The notes under the pieces are model-generated. The model ran no database searches and was not told the origin of the DNA. It worked only from the letters and a program-made list of their open reading frames with translations. A stretch of DNA of 64,000 nucleotides from Armatimonas rosea (GTDB taxonomy: Bacteria; Armatimonadota; Armatimonadia; Armatimonadales; Armatimonadaceae). A program made the translations under genes and the position numbers. The stretch spans positions 496,001 through 560,000 of the forward strand of contig NZ_JACHGW010000002.1 of the NCBI RefSeq assembly GCF_014202505.1, read 5' to 3'. Below, one piece after another: positions 50,828 through 59,698 of this stretch (its first letter is position 1; each line of letters opens with the position of its first letter).

Positions 50828-53800
50828 ATGCCTGATGAGACCACGACACCTTCTGCACCGCCGCTCCCGACCGCTGCTTCCGTTGCCAGCGCTTCGTCCA
50901 ATGCCCCGATTCTCTCCCAAAACGAGGACCAGAAGCTCCGGGGAATCTCCCGCTCGCTGCTAATCGCGGTCGGAGGGACGGGCCATAAGATCCTGCTCGA
51001 TGTGCGCCAGCGCATGATCCAGAAGTACGGCTCGCTCGATAAGCTCCCGATTGTCTCGTTCTTGCTCCTCGATACCGACCAGGCGATCTTTGGGAAGAAC
51101 CCCAACTACTCCGATGCCGCCAACCTAGACAACGCCGACAAGATCCACTGCTCCGTGCACGGGGTTGAGCAGCTCCGGCGCAACTTAAGAGAGTACCCGC
51201 ATCTTAGAGACTGGCTGGACCCCCGGACCCTCTCGGGCGATATCCACCAGGGAGCGGGCGCGGTGCGTGCGCGCGGGCGCCTGGCCTACTTCTGGAACTA
51301 CGACACGATCGCCCGGCGTATCGAGGAGGAGTACACCGAGATCACCAAGGACGCTAGCAAGGCGATGGCGATCAAAAACGGGATGCAGGTCTCGGAGGGG
51401 GTGACGGTCTATGTCGTGGGCTCGCTGCTCGGCGGGACGGGCTCGGGGATGTTTTTAGACCTGGCCTACACGATCAAGGACCTGCTCAAGGACCAGCGCA
51501 TGCTGGAGATCATCGGCATCTTCGGTATCCCGCCAAACACCGCCGCGGTCTCGGTGGACAACCGGCCCAACGCCTACGCCAGCCTGCTGGAGCTCAACCA
51601 CTACACGGACTCGGCGTCGGCCTTTACCGCCCAGTACAAGCCCGACCAGCCCGGGATCGAGAACGCCGACCCACCGTTTCGCTACACCTATCTGGTCGAT
51701 ACATCGAGCCCCGCCGCCAATCTCGGCAGCGTGGATAAGATGATCGAGATGGTCGGGCACTCGGTGTTTCTGGACCTGACCAGCGAGTTCCAGCGCCAGA
51801 AGAAATCCAACCGCGACAACTTCGACCAGTTCTTGACCAACCCCGACGACCTCGGGTGCGCGCAGAACTACCTGGCGATGGGCCTGGCCGCGATCCACTT
51901 CCCGAAAGATAAAGTGCTCCATGCCTGCGCCAGCCGCCTGGCACGCCAGATCCTCACCCGCTGGACCGAGCCGCTGGCGCGTGTCAGCAACGTCGGCGCG
52001 TTTGCCGAGCAGGAGATCGGGCGCATGGGCCTCGATCCGGAGAACATCCAGCGCGGTATCCAGGTGGCCAATATCGAGTCCGGCGAGCTGATCCGCGATG
52101 TGGCCCTCGCCTACTGGAATGGGGTGAACCGCAGCTACAGCGCCGCCTACCCGGGCCACGACAATGTCGGGGCGTTTCTGATGGCGCGTCAAGAGGAGCA
52201 CCAGACCCGCTTCACCGACACCGACCCCAACCCCGATATCCTCTCCAAGCAGCGTGCCAACCTTGGGGAGTATCTCTTCCAGATGCAGCAGAACCTGCGC
52301 GGGATGATCCCGGCCAAGGAGCAGGCACTGCGCAACTTTATCAGCGAGTGTGTCAACGATCCCAACCGCCGCCACGGGGTGGCCCGCGCCTTCCTGGACC
52401 ATGCGGTCGAGCGCTTCCGTGCCTACGCTGTCGAACTGGGGCGGATGCGCGACGAAGCCCAGCCGACCATGGCCCCGATCGCCGAGGCGCGCGACGGCCA
52501 GGTGGCGGAGATGAACCGGCTCGCCAAGGACGCCATGCTCTCGCTGATCATGGGGGCCAAGCGCAAGGAGATCGACGAGAAGAAAGAGGAGTACCTGACC
52601 CGCGCCCGGCAGTGGGAGACCACCCTGCTGGATATCCGCACCGCGGAGCACGCGATCTACTTCTACACCGGGATGCTGGGGGTTCTGGAGAGCCTCAAGA
52701 CCGAGATGGATGCCTATATCGAGCGGATGAAGGGGCTGGAGGCGTTCTTCCACAAGGAGGAGCAGACCGCAGTCGAGAACCCGGTGGATGTCAATGGCCT
52801 GGTGATCTTCGACCGGGGCCAGCGCCAGGAGCTCGAGAACGGCCAGGTGACCTATGTCAATGGCGATATCGACAAGCGCTACACGGCCTATGTCGGCAAT
52901 GGCTCCGACCCGGGCAACGCGACCGTGAATACGACATCGGCGGATATTCTTTCGGAGCTGGGCACGAGCGGCAATATCTATGGCCTGCGCGATGCCGACC
53001 TCAACCGGGTGCGCTCGGGGATTATCGGGCGCTGCCGGACGGTCTTTAAGGCAGTCGAGCAGGAGTCGGTGCTAGATAAGTTCTTCGAGCGCTTCGGGGT
53101 GGGCACCGACCGCGCGATCGAGGAGCTGCGCCGCATCCACGCGCTCTCCCAACCCTTTATCCACCTGGCGGAGAACGCGCCCAACTACAAGCACCACCAG
53201 AACAAGTCCCAGACCATTGTCGGGGTCATGCACGGCTCCGAGCCCCGCTCCGACGGCGAGCAGGTCTTTATGAAGATGCTCAAGGAGACGGTGCAGGGCA
53301 TCCGCGACGGCCAGATCACCAATGCGGGCGAGCAGCACCAGGTGCTCTTCCTGCGGGAGCGGGCGGCCTTCCCCCTGCGCCTGCTGGAGGGGATGGAGAA
53401 CTACCAGTTCGCCTACGAGCAGTCCAAGGCCGCCGGGGCGAGCGCCAACCCGATCCACACGCGAAAAGATGTCAAAGAGTGGCTACGGATCGCACCACCG
53501 AGCTTCGAGGACCAGAAAGGTGCCTGGCAGACCTTCTGTGTCGGCTGGGCGGTGGGGGTCATCAGCGAGGAGCGCGACACGCGCTACACCGCCGCGGGTG
53601 CGAAAGAGACCATCAAGTTTATCGCCAGCTACCGAGACCGCTTCGGCATGGCCAAGACCGACCCGCTGGGGACCTTTGTCTCGATCACGGGCGATCTGGC
53701 CAAGCTGATGCAGGCCGCAGAGACCGAGGTGGAGCAGTCTAGCCGCCCGCCACGCGAGGCCCGCGAGATGGTGCTCCTGCTCTCCGACCAGCGCCAGCTC

Positions 53801-54199
53801 AAGGAGCAGATCGACCGCGGTATCCAGGCCAAGCTGGTCGAGCTGGGGGTGCAGCTCATGGGCCAGCAGCTCCTGGCACATGTCGAGGCGCAGAACTCCC
53901 GCAACTTCGGCCGCGCGATCCTGCGTCCCTACCAGCAGGCCATCACGGACTACCTGGAGAGCATCAACTACAACCCCGAGGCCCCCGCGGTCGTGGTTGC
54001 CCCCGTGGCACCGCCGCCTGTCGCCGCTCCCGTGGCCGTTGCCCCCCCCGCCCCCACGAGTGGGGGAGCCAGCACCGGGCCGGCCAGCTTGGGAAGCCTC
54101 AAGGAGCGCCTCGCCAACCTCCGCGAGCTGCTCACCGAAGGGCTCATCACTGAGGCGGACTTCGAGGCCAGAAAAGCCGCGATCCTCACCGAAGTGTAG
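50828..54199 (+). CDS. Tubulin-like GTPase-domain protein with C-terminal SHOCT
   Basis: ATG 50828 (MPDETTTPSAPP) is preferred over a GTG at 50801. The 1123-residue product has SLLIAVGGTGHKILLDVRQR (T1-like, about 43-62), LLLDTDQ (T3-like), GAGAVRARGRLAYF and the tubulin signature GGTGSGMFLD (202-211), the pattern of the large bacterial tubulin_2 family. A long helical middle includes NRLAKDAMLSLIMGAKRKEI. Near the end is a Pro/Ala-rich linker and a SHOCT segment, LKERLANLRELLTEGLITEA. Such proteins are thought to polymerise or remodel membranes; role here unknown. Two receiver genes follow. Confidence 0.9.
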   Translation: MPDETTTPSAPPLPTAASVASASSNAPILSQNEDQKLRGISRSLLIAVGGTGHKILLDVRQRMIQKYGSLDKLPIVSFLLLDTDQAIFGKNPNYSDAANLDNADKIHCSVHGVEQLRRNLREYPHLRDWLDPRTLSGDIHQGAGAVRARGRLAYFWNYDTIARRIEEEYTEITKDASKAMAIKNGMQVSEGVTVYVVGSLLGGTGSGMFLDLAYTIKDLLKDQRMLEIIGIFGIPPNTAAVSVDNRPNAYASLLELNHYTDSASAFTAQYKPDQPGIENADPPFRYTYLVDTSSPAANLGSVDKMIEMVGHSVFLDLTSEFQRQKKSNRDNFDQFLTNPDDLGCAQNYLAMGLAAIHFPKDKVLHACASRLARQILTRWTEPLARVSNVGAFAEQEIGRMGLDPENIQRGIQVANIESGELIRDVALAYWNGVNRSYSAAYPGHDNVGAFLMARQEEHQTRFTDTDPNPDILSKQRANLGEYLFQMQQNLRGMIPAKEQALRNFISECVNDPNRRHGVARAFLDHAVERFRAYAVELGRMRDEAQPTMAPIAEARDGQVAEMNRLAKDAMLSLIMGAKRKEIDEKKEEYLTRARQWETTLLDIRTAEHAIYFYTGMLGVLESLKTEMDAYIERMKGLEAFFHKEEQTAVENPVDVNGLVIFDRGQRQELENGQVTYVNGDIDKRYTAYVGNGSDPGNATVNTTSADILSELGTSGNIYGLRDADLNRVRSGIIGRCRTVFKAVEQESVLDKFFERFGVGTDRAIEELRRIHALSQPFIHLAENAPNYKHHQNKSQTIVGVMHGSEPRSDGEQVFMKMLKETVQGIRDGQITNAGEQHQVLFLRERAAFPLRLLEGMENYQFAYEQSKAAGASANPIHTRKDVKEWLRIAPPSFEDQKGAWQTFCVGWAVGVISEERDTRYTAAGAKETIKFIASYRDRFGMAKTDPLGTFVSITGDLAKLMQAAETEVEQSSRPPREAREMVLLLSDQRQLKEQIDRGIQAKLVELGVQLMGQQLLAHVEAQNSRNFGRAILRPYQQAITDYLESINYNPEAPAVVVAPVAPPPVAAPVAVAPPAPTSGGASTGPASLGSLKERLANLRELLTEGLITEADFEARKAAILTEV

Positions 54200-54222
54200 C
54201 CATCTCCCCGCGCTCCACGCGA

Positions 54223-54262
54223 CCCTCTTCCCCGGTTTGCTCGCAAGCTCGCGGGAAGAGGG
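54223..54262. repeat. GC-rich palindrome between tubulin-like and receiver genes
   Basis: CCCTCTTCCC (54223-54232) pairs with GGGAAGAGGG (54253-54262) perfectly, with TTGC/GCAA inside. It resembles the coding-sequence palindromes. It lies 24 bp after the tubulin-like stop and may also protect or end that transcript. Confidence 0.85.
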
Positions 54263-54294
54263 CCTACTTTTCGGGAAGGTGAGTAAGAAAGCCA

Positions 54295-54837
54295 ATGAAC
54301 CCCGTCGTTCTTTTCTTCCTGGGTATGCTCGTGGGCATCGTCGCCCTCCTTGTCTTGCTCTGGTTCGTGCCTTCATCGGAGTCAAGCAAGCCCGATCCGC
54401 GCCCGACTCTTCCACCCTTTCCCCCGAACCCCGTTCCTCAAGGGGAGCATATTCTGGTGGTGGACGATAATCCCCAACTTGCCGACCAGGTCGCTGCCTG
54501 CCTCCGAGAGGCTGGCTATGCGGTCGAGATCGTCCACAGCGCCGAAGAAGCCTGGGTTTCGCTGCGTCTCAAGCTCCCCGTTCTCGTCATTACTGATGAC
54601 ATCCTGCCTGGCGCAGATGGCTGGGAGCTGCTGCGCTGTACTCGACGTTCCGAACTGATGGATATAATTCCAGTAGTTCGTCTAGGAGAAAAAGAGCATG
54701 AGCGATTTATGTTTGGTTATCCCGGCTTCATGTTTGACATGGAACTTGTAAAACCGTTTGACTGTGAAGAGCTGGTGTCTTTTGTGCGGCGGATTTTACA
54801 GCCTGCGTCCGTTGAAGGTGAGCGGTATCGGATCTAG
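54295..54837 (+). CDS. Membrane-anchored receiver-domain protein without output domain
   Basis: The 180-residue product has one N-terminal helix, NPVVLFFLGMLVGIVALLVL, a Pro-rich linker, and a receiver domain: HILVVDDNPQLADQVAACLR, acceptor Asp101 in ITDDILPGADGWELL, and LVKPFDCEELVSFVRRIL. No DNA-binding or enzymatic output domain is present. It may place a phospho-switch at the membrane near the tubulin-like protein. The next gene is a close paralogue lacking the anchor. Confidence 0.8.
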   Translation: MNPVVLFFLGMLVGIVALLVLLWFVPSSESSKPDPRPTLPPFPPNPVPQGEHILVVDDNPQLADQVAACLREAGYAVEIVHSAEEAWVSLRLKLPVLVITDDILPGADGWELLRCTRRSELMDIIPVVRLGEKEHERFMFGYPGFMFDMELVKPFDCEELVSFVRRILQPASVEGERYRI

Positions 54838-54856
54838 CGAAGGTTAGGAAGCGACC

Positions 54857-55306
54857 ATGGACGAGCGTCTTCTTCCACTCCCCGACAAACCCATCCCACA
54901 AGGCGAGCATATTCTAGTGGTGGACGATACGCCTGCCATGGCGAATCTGATCGCGGGCTATCTTTGCGAGGCTGGCTACAACGTTGAGATTGCCCACAAC
55001 GCGGAAGAAGCCTGGGAATCGCTTTTGCAGAAGCTTCCGCTCTTGATCACTGTTGATGACTTCTTGCCAGGAGTAAGTGGACTCGGATTATGCTATCGGT
55101 TACGAGACTTGAGTGACGAGGGAAACATCTGGTCAAATACGATAATGATTGCTGATAATTCTATGCCTGAACATCTCCTTTGGGGATATAGGCAACCTCT
55201 AATAAGTATCTATCTTACGAAGCCCTTCAACCCTAAAGAGCTTCTTTGGTCTGTTCGGCGTATTTTAAAAACTTCGTCGAAGGGAGATGAGCGGTATCGG
55301 ATTTAG
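54857..55306 (+). CDS. Stand-alone receiver-domain protein
   Basis: The 149-residue product has a receiver domain closely similar to the previous one: PIPQGEHILVVDDTPAMANL, NAEEAWESLLQKLPLLI, acceptor Asp67 in VDDFLPGVSG, LTKPFNPKELLWSVRRILK, ending SKGDERYRI as the other ends EGERYRI. No anchor and no output domain. The pair arose by tandem duplication and is separated by 19 bp. A terminator follows. Confidence 0.82.
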   Translation: MDERLLPLPDKPIPQGEHILVVDDTPAMANLIAGYLCEAGYNVEIAHNAEEAWESLLQKLPLLITVDDFLPGVSGLGLCYRLRDLSDEGNIWSNTIMIADNSMPEHLLWGYRQPLISIYLTKPFNPKELLWSVRRILKTSSKGDERYRI

Positions 55307-55316
55307 AGGGCTGTAG

Positions 55317-55364
55317 AGCGGCATAAGAGGGGATTTTGCCGATACGTTTCTATGCCGCTTTTTT
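55317..55364 (+). terminator. Terminator after the receiver pair
   Basis: AGCGGCATA (55317-55325) and TATGCCGCT (55351-55359) pair perfectly around a 25-nt loop, and a T-run follows on the plus strand. The right arm lies inside the 3' end of the convergent HD-GYP gene. Confidence 0.82.
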
Positions 55365-56561
55365 AAGAAGTTCCGGGGTGGGAAGGGGCTCTTCGAGGAG
55401 ATCGGCATGCTTGCGAATCTCGATCCACTCCTGCTCGGGGATGCGCATGAAGGCCTCGACGAGGCGGGGCTCGAACTGCTGGCCGATCTCGCTGGCGATG
55501 ATGGCGCGCGCGGTGGCGTAGTCGCGGCCCTTGCGGTAGGGGCGGTCGGAGAGGATGGCATCGAAGGTGTCGGCGATGGCGAAGATGCGCGCTGAGAGTG
55601 GGATCGCCTCGCCGCGAAGGCCATTTGGGTAGCCCTTGCCGTCCCAGCGCTCCTGGTGGGTGAGCACCAGCTCCCGCTCGCGATGCAGGTGGGGGATTCC
55701 CTGGAGCATCTCAAAGCCCAGCTGCGGGTGGCGCTGCATGACCCGGCGCTCGTCTTGGGTCAGAGGTCCTGGTTTGTTGAGGATGGCATCCGGGATACCG
55801 ATCTTGCCGATATCGTGGAGGAGCGAGGCGCGGCGCAGGAAGCGTTGCTCCTCAAGCGGGAGGCCGATCTCCTGGGCCAGGCGCACCGTAAACTCCGAGA
55901 CCCGCTGGGAGTGCCCCTCGGTCTCGTGGTCGCGCTGGTCGAGAGCAGTGGAGAGCACCTCCAGCGTGGCGTTGTAGCTGCTCTCAAGCTGCGTGTAGAG
56001 CAGGGCATTCTCCAGCGCGAGGGCGGCCACATCGGCAATAGCCCGGTAGAGCTCCAGGTCCGCGTGCTCAAAGACTGGGCTCTCTTGCTTATTGATCGCC
56101 TGCATCGCACCGATAACCGTGCCGCCGCGCACCAGAGGCACCGAGAGCAGAGAGTGGGTGACCCGCCCCGTGCGCTCATCGGCGAGGCGGCTATGGCGGA
56201 TGTCGAGCTGGGCATCGTGGATCAGCAGGGACTGCTGGCGCATGATGGTCGCCCCCACAATTCCCTCGGTGAGGTGAAGCGAGAGGCCCTGGACCTGCTC
56301 CGCACCCGGCCCCGTGGCAAAGCGACAGGTGACCCGCTGGTTGAGGTGATCGGCCAGCCAGAGGGACTGCGCCTCGGCCCGAAGTGCGGCATTGACCTCA
56401 ATAAAGAGTCGGGGAATCAGGTCCTCTAACCGGAGGGTCTGCTGGAGGTGGGCCCCGATATGATCCAGAAGGGCCCGGCGCTGCTCCGCGGCGTGCAGCG
56501 CCTTCTTCATCTGCTCGTTCTCGGTTCTGAGCCGCTCAAGCTCCTCGACGGTTAGGGACAT
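55350..56561 (-). CDS. GAF and HD-GYP domain phosphohydrolase
   Basis: The 403-residue product has an N-terminal coiled segment (VEELERLRTENEQMKKALHA), a GAF domain (about 30-175) and an HD-GYP domain with GHSQRVSEFTVRLA, LLHDIGKIGIPDAIL, HQERWDGKGYPNGLRG and AIADTFDAILSDRPYR. HD-GYP enzymes break down cyclic di-GMP or related nucleotides. The GAF domain likely senses a small ligand. Cytoplasmic; no membrane helix. It is divergent from the DUF1592-type gene. Confidence 0.93.
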   Translation of the reverse strand: MSLTVEELERLRTENEQMKKALHAAEQRRALLDHIGAHLQQTLRLEDLIPRLFIEVNAALRAEAQSLWLADHLNQRVTCRFATGPGAEQVQGLSLHLTEGIVGATIMRQQSLLIHDAQLDIRHSRLADERTGRVTHSLLSVPLVRGGTVIGAMQAINKQESPVFEHADLELYRAIADVAALALENALLYTQLESSYNATLEVLSTALDQRDHETEGHSQRVSEFTVRLAQEIGLPLEEQRFLRRASLLHDIGKIGIPDAILNKPGPLTQDERRVMQRHPQLGFEMLQGIPHLHRERELVLTHQERWDGKGYPNGLRGEAIPLSARIFAIADTFDAILSDRPYRKGRDYATARAIIASEIGQQFEPRLVEAFMRIPEQEWIEIRKHADLLEEPLPTPELLKKAA

Positions 56562-56624
56562 ACTTCCCCAATTATTGGAGATTTAATGATATTTCTAGAG
56601 GGATGGGGGCGCTATAATAAACCG

Positions 56625-58463
56625 ATGAAGCGAATGTTTATGGGGACGCTGGTCTCCCCGGTGCTCTTGGGACTCGCCGCCGCCTCCCAGCCGCCCGCTG
56701 AGCTGGTGGCGCGGCATGAAAAAGAGGCAACTCCCCTGCTCAAGCAGTACTGCGTGAGCTGTCACTCGGGGGCGCAGCCCAGTGGCGGTGTCTCGCTCGA
56801 CCCCGCCGATGTGGCCGGCATCCACAAGAACGCCGACAACTGGCGCAAGGGCCTGGCACGCCTCAAGGATAGGAGCATGCCCCCGCGGGGAAGCAGCCGC
56901 CCCAGCGAGCCCCAGCGCCAGGCCCTGATCGCGGACTTGACAGCGGTCCTGGACGCCGCCCCGGTGAAGGCCACGCCAGGGCACACGGTCCTGCGCCGCC
57001 TGAGCCGCCTGGAGTACAACAACACGGTCCGCGATCTCTTTGGCGTGACAACCAAGCCCGCCGACTCCTTCCCCGCGGATGGCGGTGGCGGCGGCGGCTT
57101 CGACAACAACGCCGACACGCTCTTTCTGCCGCCGGTCTTGCTGGAGCGCTACCTGGTCGCGGCGCAAGAGGTGATCGACGCTGCCCCGGCCGAGCGGCTC
57201 TTTCCGGTCAAGCCCAGCGCCAAGCTCCCCGCACGCGCGGCGGCCAAGCTCCTAATCGAGCGCCAGGCGTCGCGCGCCTTTCGCCGGCCCGTCCAGCCCG
57301 AGGAGACCGCCCGCCTGCTGCGCCTCTACGACTCCAAGACCAGCTACGAAGACGGTGTCAAGGCGGCGCTCAAGGCCGTTTTAATCTCCCCGAGCTTTCT
57401 CTTCCGGGTCGAGGAGGCACCGGTGAACACGGGCAATATCGCCCTCACGGACTACGAGCTCATCAGCCGCCTCTCGTATTTCTTGTGGTCGTCGATGCCC
57501 GATGACACGCTCTTTGCCCTCGCCCGCGAGAAGAAGCTACGCCAGCCTGGCGTGCTCACGGCGCAGGTGCGCCGCATGCTCCTAGATCCCAAGGCCCGGA
57601 GCTTCTACGATAGCTTTGTGAGCCAGTGGCTCCACACACGGGATTTAATGACGGGGATCGCCGCGCCGGACCGGGGCCGCTTCCCCCAGTTCGATACCGC
57701 CCTGCGCGATGCGATGTACCAGGAGCCGGTGCTCTTCTTTGAGAGCCTCTGCCGCGACAACGCCCCGCTCACCCAGCTCCTCTCTGCCGACTATACGTTT
57801 GTGAACGACAAGCTCGCCGCGCACTATGGGATGGAGCCGGTCTCCGGGGGCGGCTTCAAGCGGGTTCCGGTGGACACAGCAAGGCGCGGGGGGATCCTGA
57901 CCATGGCGGCAACCCTGACGGTCTCCAGCTACCCCCAGCGGACCTCGCCGGTGCTCCGTGGCAAGTGGATTCTCTCCGAGGTGCTGGGGACCCCGCCGCC
58001 GCCCCCGCCGCCCGTGACCAAGACCCTGCCGCCCAGCGATAAAAAAGAGGGGGGCCTGACCTTCAAGCAGCGCCTGGAGAAGCACCGGGAGGAGCCCGCC
58101 TGCGCGGGGTGCCACGCGCGTATCGACCCGATGGGCTTTGGCCTGGAAAACTACGACCCGATCGGCCGCTGGCGGGATAAGATCGCCGACGATCCCGTGG
58201 ACGCCAGCGCGAAGCTGCTCACGGGCGAGGAGTACCACAACCCGGCGGAGTTCAAGGCGCTGGTGGTCAAGCAGCAGGAGCAGTTCCTGCGCAACCTGGT
58301 GGAGAAGACCCTCGCCTACGCCCTGGGCCGCGGCCTGGAGCCCACCGACCAGCCCGCGGTGAAGAAGATTCTCGCCACCCTCAAGACCGAGGGCTACAAG
58401 TCCGAGACCCTCTTCCGCGAGGTCGTGCTCTCGCTGCCGTTTCAGTTCAAAGAGGGGAGATAG
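56625..58463 (+). CDS. DUF1587/1595/1592/1588/1585 cytochrome-type protein
   Basis: I use ATG 56625 (MKRMFMGTLVSPVLLGLAAAS), a signal peptide; 56586 is possible. The 612-residue product has an N-terminal CVSCHSGAQPSGG haem site, LRRLSRLEYNNTVRDLFG (DUF1587), ASRAFRRPVQPEETARLL (DUF1595), YELISRLSYFLWSSMPDD (DUF1592), ILTMAATLTVSSYPQRTSP (DUF1588) and CAGCHARIDPMGFGLENY (DUF1585). The family is abundant in Planctomycetota and Verrucomicrobiota and usually neighbours a DUF1552 gene, absent here. It probably acts as a periplasmic redox protein. Confidence 0.93.
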   Translation: MKRMFMGTLVSPVLLGLAAASQPPAELVARHEKEATPLLKQYCVSCHSGAQPSGGVSLDPADVAGIHKNADNWRKGLARLKDRSMPPRGSSRPSEPQRQALIADLTAVLDAAPVKATPGHTVLRRLSRLEYNNTVRDLFGVTTKPADSFPADGGGGGGFDNNADTLFLPPVLLERYLVAAQEVIDAAPAERLFPVKPSAKLPARAAAKLLIERQASRAFRRPVQPEETARLLRLYDSKTSYEDGVKAALKAVLISPSFLFRVEEAPVNTGNIALTDYELISRLSYFLWSSMPDDTLFALAREKKLRQPGVLTAQVRRMLLDPKARSFYDSFVSQWLHTRDLMTGIAAPDRGRFPQFDTALRDAMYQEPVLFFESLCRDNAPLTQLLSADYTFVNDKLAAHYGMEPVSGGGFKRVPVDTARRGGILTMAATLTVSSYPQRTSPVLRGKWILSEVLGTPPPPPPPVTKTLPPSDKKEGGLTFKQRLEKHREEPACAGCHARIDPMGFGLENYDPIGRWRDKIADDPVDASAKLLTGEEYHNPAEFKALVVKQQEQFLRNLVEKTLAYALGRGLEPTDQPAVKKILATLKTEGYKSETLFREVVLSLPFQFKEGR

Positions 58464-58503
58464 GCTGCCCTATTCGATAAGGCTACGAACGCATGAAAAC
58501 AGA

Positions 58504-58537
58504 AAGCCCCACCGCCCAGGACTGGGTGGTGGGGCTT
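58504..58537 (-). terminator. Terminator after rplL
   Basis: AAGCCCCACCGCCCAG and CTGGGTGGTGGGGCTT form a 16-bp stem with one wobble pair and a 2-nt loop. TCTGTTTTC follows on the minus strand, ending the rplJ-rplL message. Confidence 0.88.
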
Positions 58538-58553
58538 GCAGGGAGCGGAGCTC

Positions 58554-58925
58554 TTACTTGAGCTCGATGGTAGCGCCCTCGGCCTCGAACTGAGCCTTGA
58601 GCTTGTCTGCCTCGTCCTTGCTGACGCCGGTCTTAACAGCCTTGGGAGCGGTGTCGGCGATCTCCTTGGCTTCCTTGAGGCCAAGACCAGTGACATCACG
58701 GATGACCTTGATGACCTGGATCTTCTTGTCGCCGGGGCTCACCAGCACGACGTCGAACTCAGTCTTCTCGTCCTCGACGGGCGCGGCAGGGCCACCGGTT
58801 GCGGGGCCAGCGGCCACGACGGCGGAGACGCCAAACTCGGTCTGGAGGGCCTGAACGAGCTCGTTTACCTCGAGGATCGTCATGCTCTTCAGCTGCTCAA
58901 TAAAATCTGCGGTATTGATAGCCAT
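58554..58925 (-). CDS. rplL: 50S ribosomal protein L7/L12
   Basis: The 123-residue product has the N-terminal dimerisation and L10-binding helices ([20 protein letters not shown]), an Ala/Gly/Pro hinge ([18 protein letters not shown]) and the C-terminal factor-binding domain, [20 protein letters not shown] then [18 protein letters not shown] and [19 protein letters not shown]. Length normal. It is cotranscribed after rplJ, with a terminator directly downstream. In most bacteria rpoB follows; here it does not. Confidence 0.98.
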   Translation of the reverse strand: MAINTADFIEQLKSMTILEVNELVQALQTEFGVSAVVAAGPATGGPAAPVEDEKTEFDVVLVSPGDKKIQVIKVIRDVTGLGLKEAKEIADTAPKAVKTGVSKDEADKLKAQFEAEGATIELK

Positions 58926-58964
58926 AATAGTTTCCTTTAAACGTAGTCGGGTTTAAGCCGGAGC

Positions 58965-59480
58965 TTAAGCTGCCTTCTGCTCTGCGATAGACGCAAGCGT
59001 CGCGGCAAGGCTGGTCAGGGGGGACTGGAAAGCCCCAAGGATCATCGCGTAGAGGGTGTCGCGCGGCGGGATCTTTGCCAGAGCATCGATCTTCGCGGCG
59101 TCCCAGTAGACTCCATCGACCACACCACCCTTGATCTTCAGGGGCGTGTTGCGGTTGCTGGCGATGTAGTCGCTGAGCACCTTGGCGGCTGCCAGGGAGT
59201 CCTTCGCAAAGACAACAGCCGTGGGGCCGTTGAGGGCTGCATCTAGGTCTGCATCTGCCGCGATAATGCCATCGGCTGCGCGCTTGAAGAGCGTGTTCTT
59301 CACGACAGAGAAGTCGCTCTCGCTATCGGCGGCGTTCAGCTTGGTGCGGATATCACCTACCTGGGGGACGCTCAAGCCACGGTACTCCGTCAGGATGACG
59401 GCGGAGCTACTCTTCAGCAGGTCGCTGATCTCCCCGACCACACCCGGCTTGGTACCAAGTTTCTTTTTAGGTTGTGCCAT
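58965..59480 (-). CDS. rplJ: 50S ribosomal protein L10
   Basis: The 171-residue product begins AQPKKKLGTKPGVVGEISDL, continues SSAVILTEYRGLSVPQVGDI, then RTKLNAADSESDFSVVKNTL and LNGPTAVVFAKDSLAAAKVL, the typical L10 order, with the C-terminal helix FQSPLTSLAATLASIAEQKA that binds L12 dimers. AAAGGAGGT lies 11 bases before ATG 59480. It is preceded by an L10-type leader and not by rplA or rplK. Confidence 0.97.
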   Translation of the reverse strand: MAQPKKKLGTKPGVVGEISDLLKSSSAVILTEYRGLSVPQVGDIRTKLNAADSESDFSVVKNTLFKRAADGIIAADADLDAALNGPTAVVFAKDSLAAAKVLSDYIASNRNTPLKIKGGVVDGVYWDAAKIDALAKIPPRDTLYAMILGAFQSPLTSLAATLASIAEQKAA

Positions 59481-59489
59481 TTAAGTTTT

Positions 59490-59660
59490 CACCTCCTTTT
59501 GCGTAAAACACAAAACCCCCGACCGGAGGCAGTCGAGGGCGCACGAAGATATTAAGATGCTGTCATCTTCTCTACCTCGGCGGGCGGATTTCACTAAGAA
59601 ACCCATTAAACGCAGATGCGTGCCGGCTGTCTCTGGTGGAAGTTATTGATTTCCAAGCGA
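59490..59660 (-). ncRNA. Ribosomal protein L10 leader
   Basis: On the minus strand the block reads through AGAGACAGCCGGCACGC, TTAGTGAAATCCGCCCGCCG and an attenuator-like hairpin CCCTCGAC-TGCCTCCG-GTCGGGGG followed by TTTTGTGTTTT, then AAAGGAGGT before rplJ. Sequence and place fit the autoregulatory L10 leader bound by L10(L12)4. The exact 5' boundary is not certain. Confidence 0.78.
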
Positions 59661-59698
59661 GGAGTCTACCACGGCCATTGTGGGATTGCAAGCCTTTT

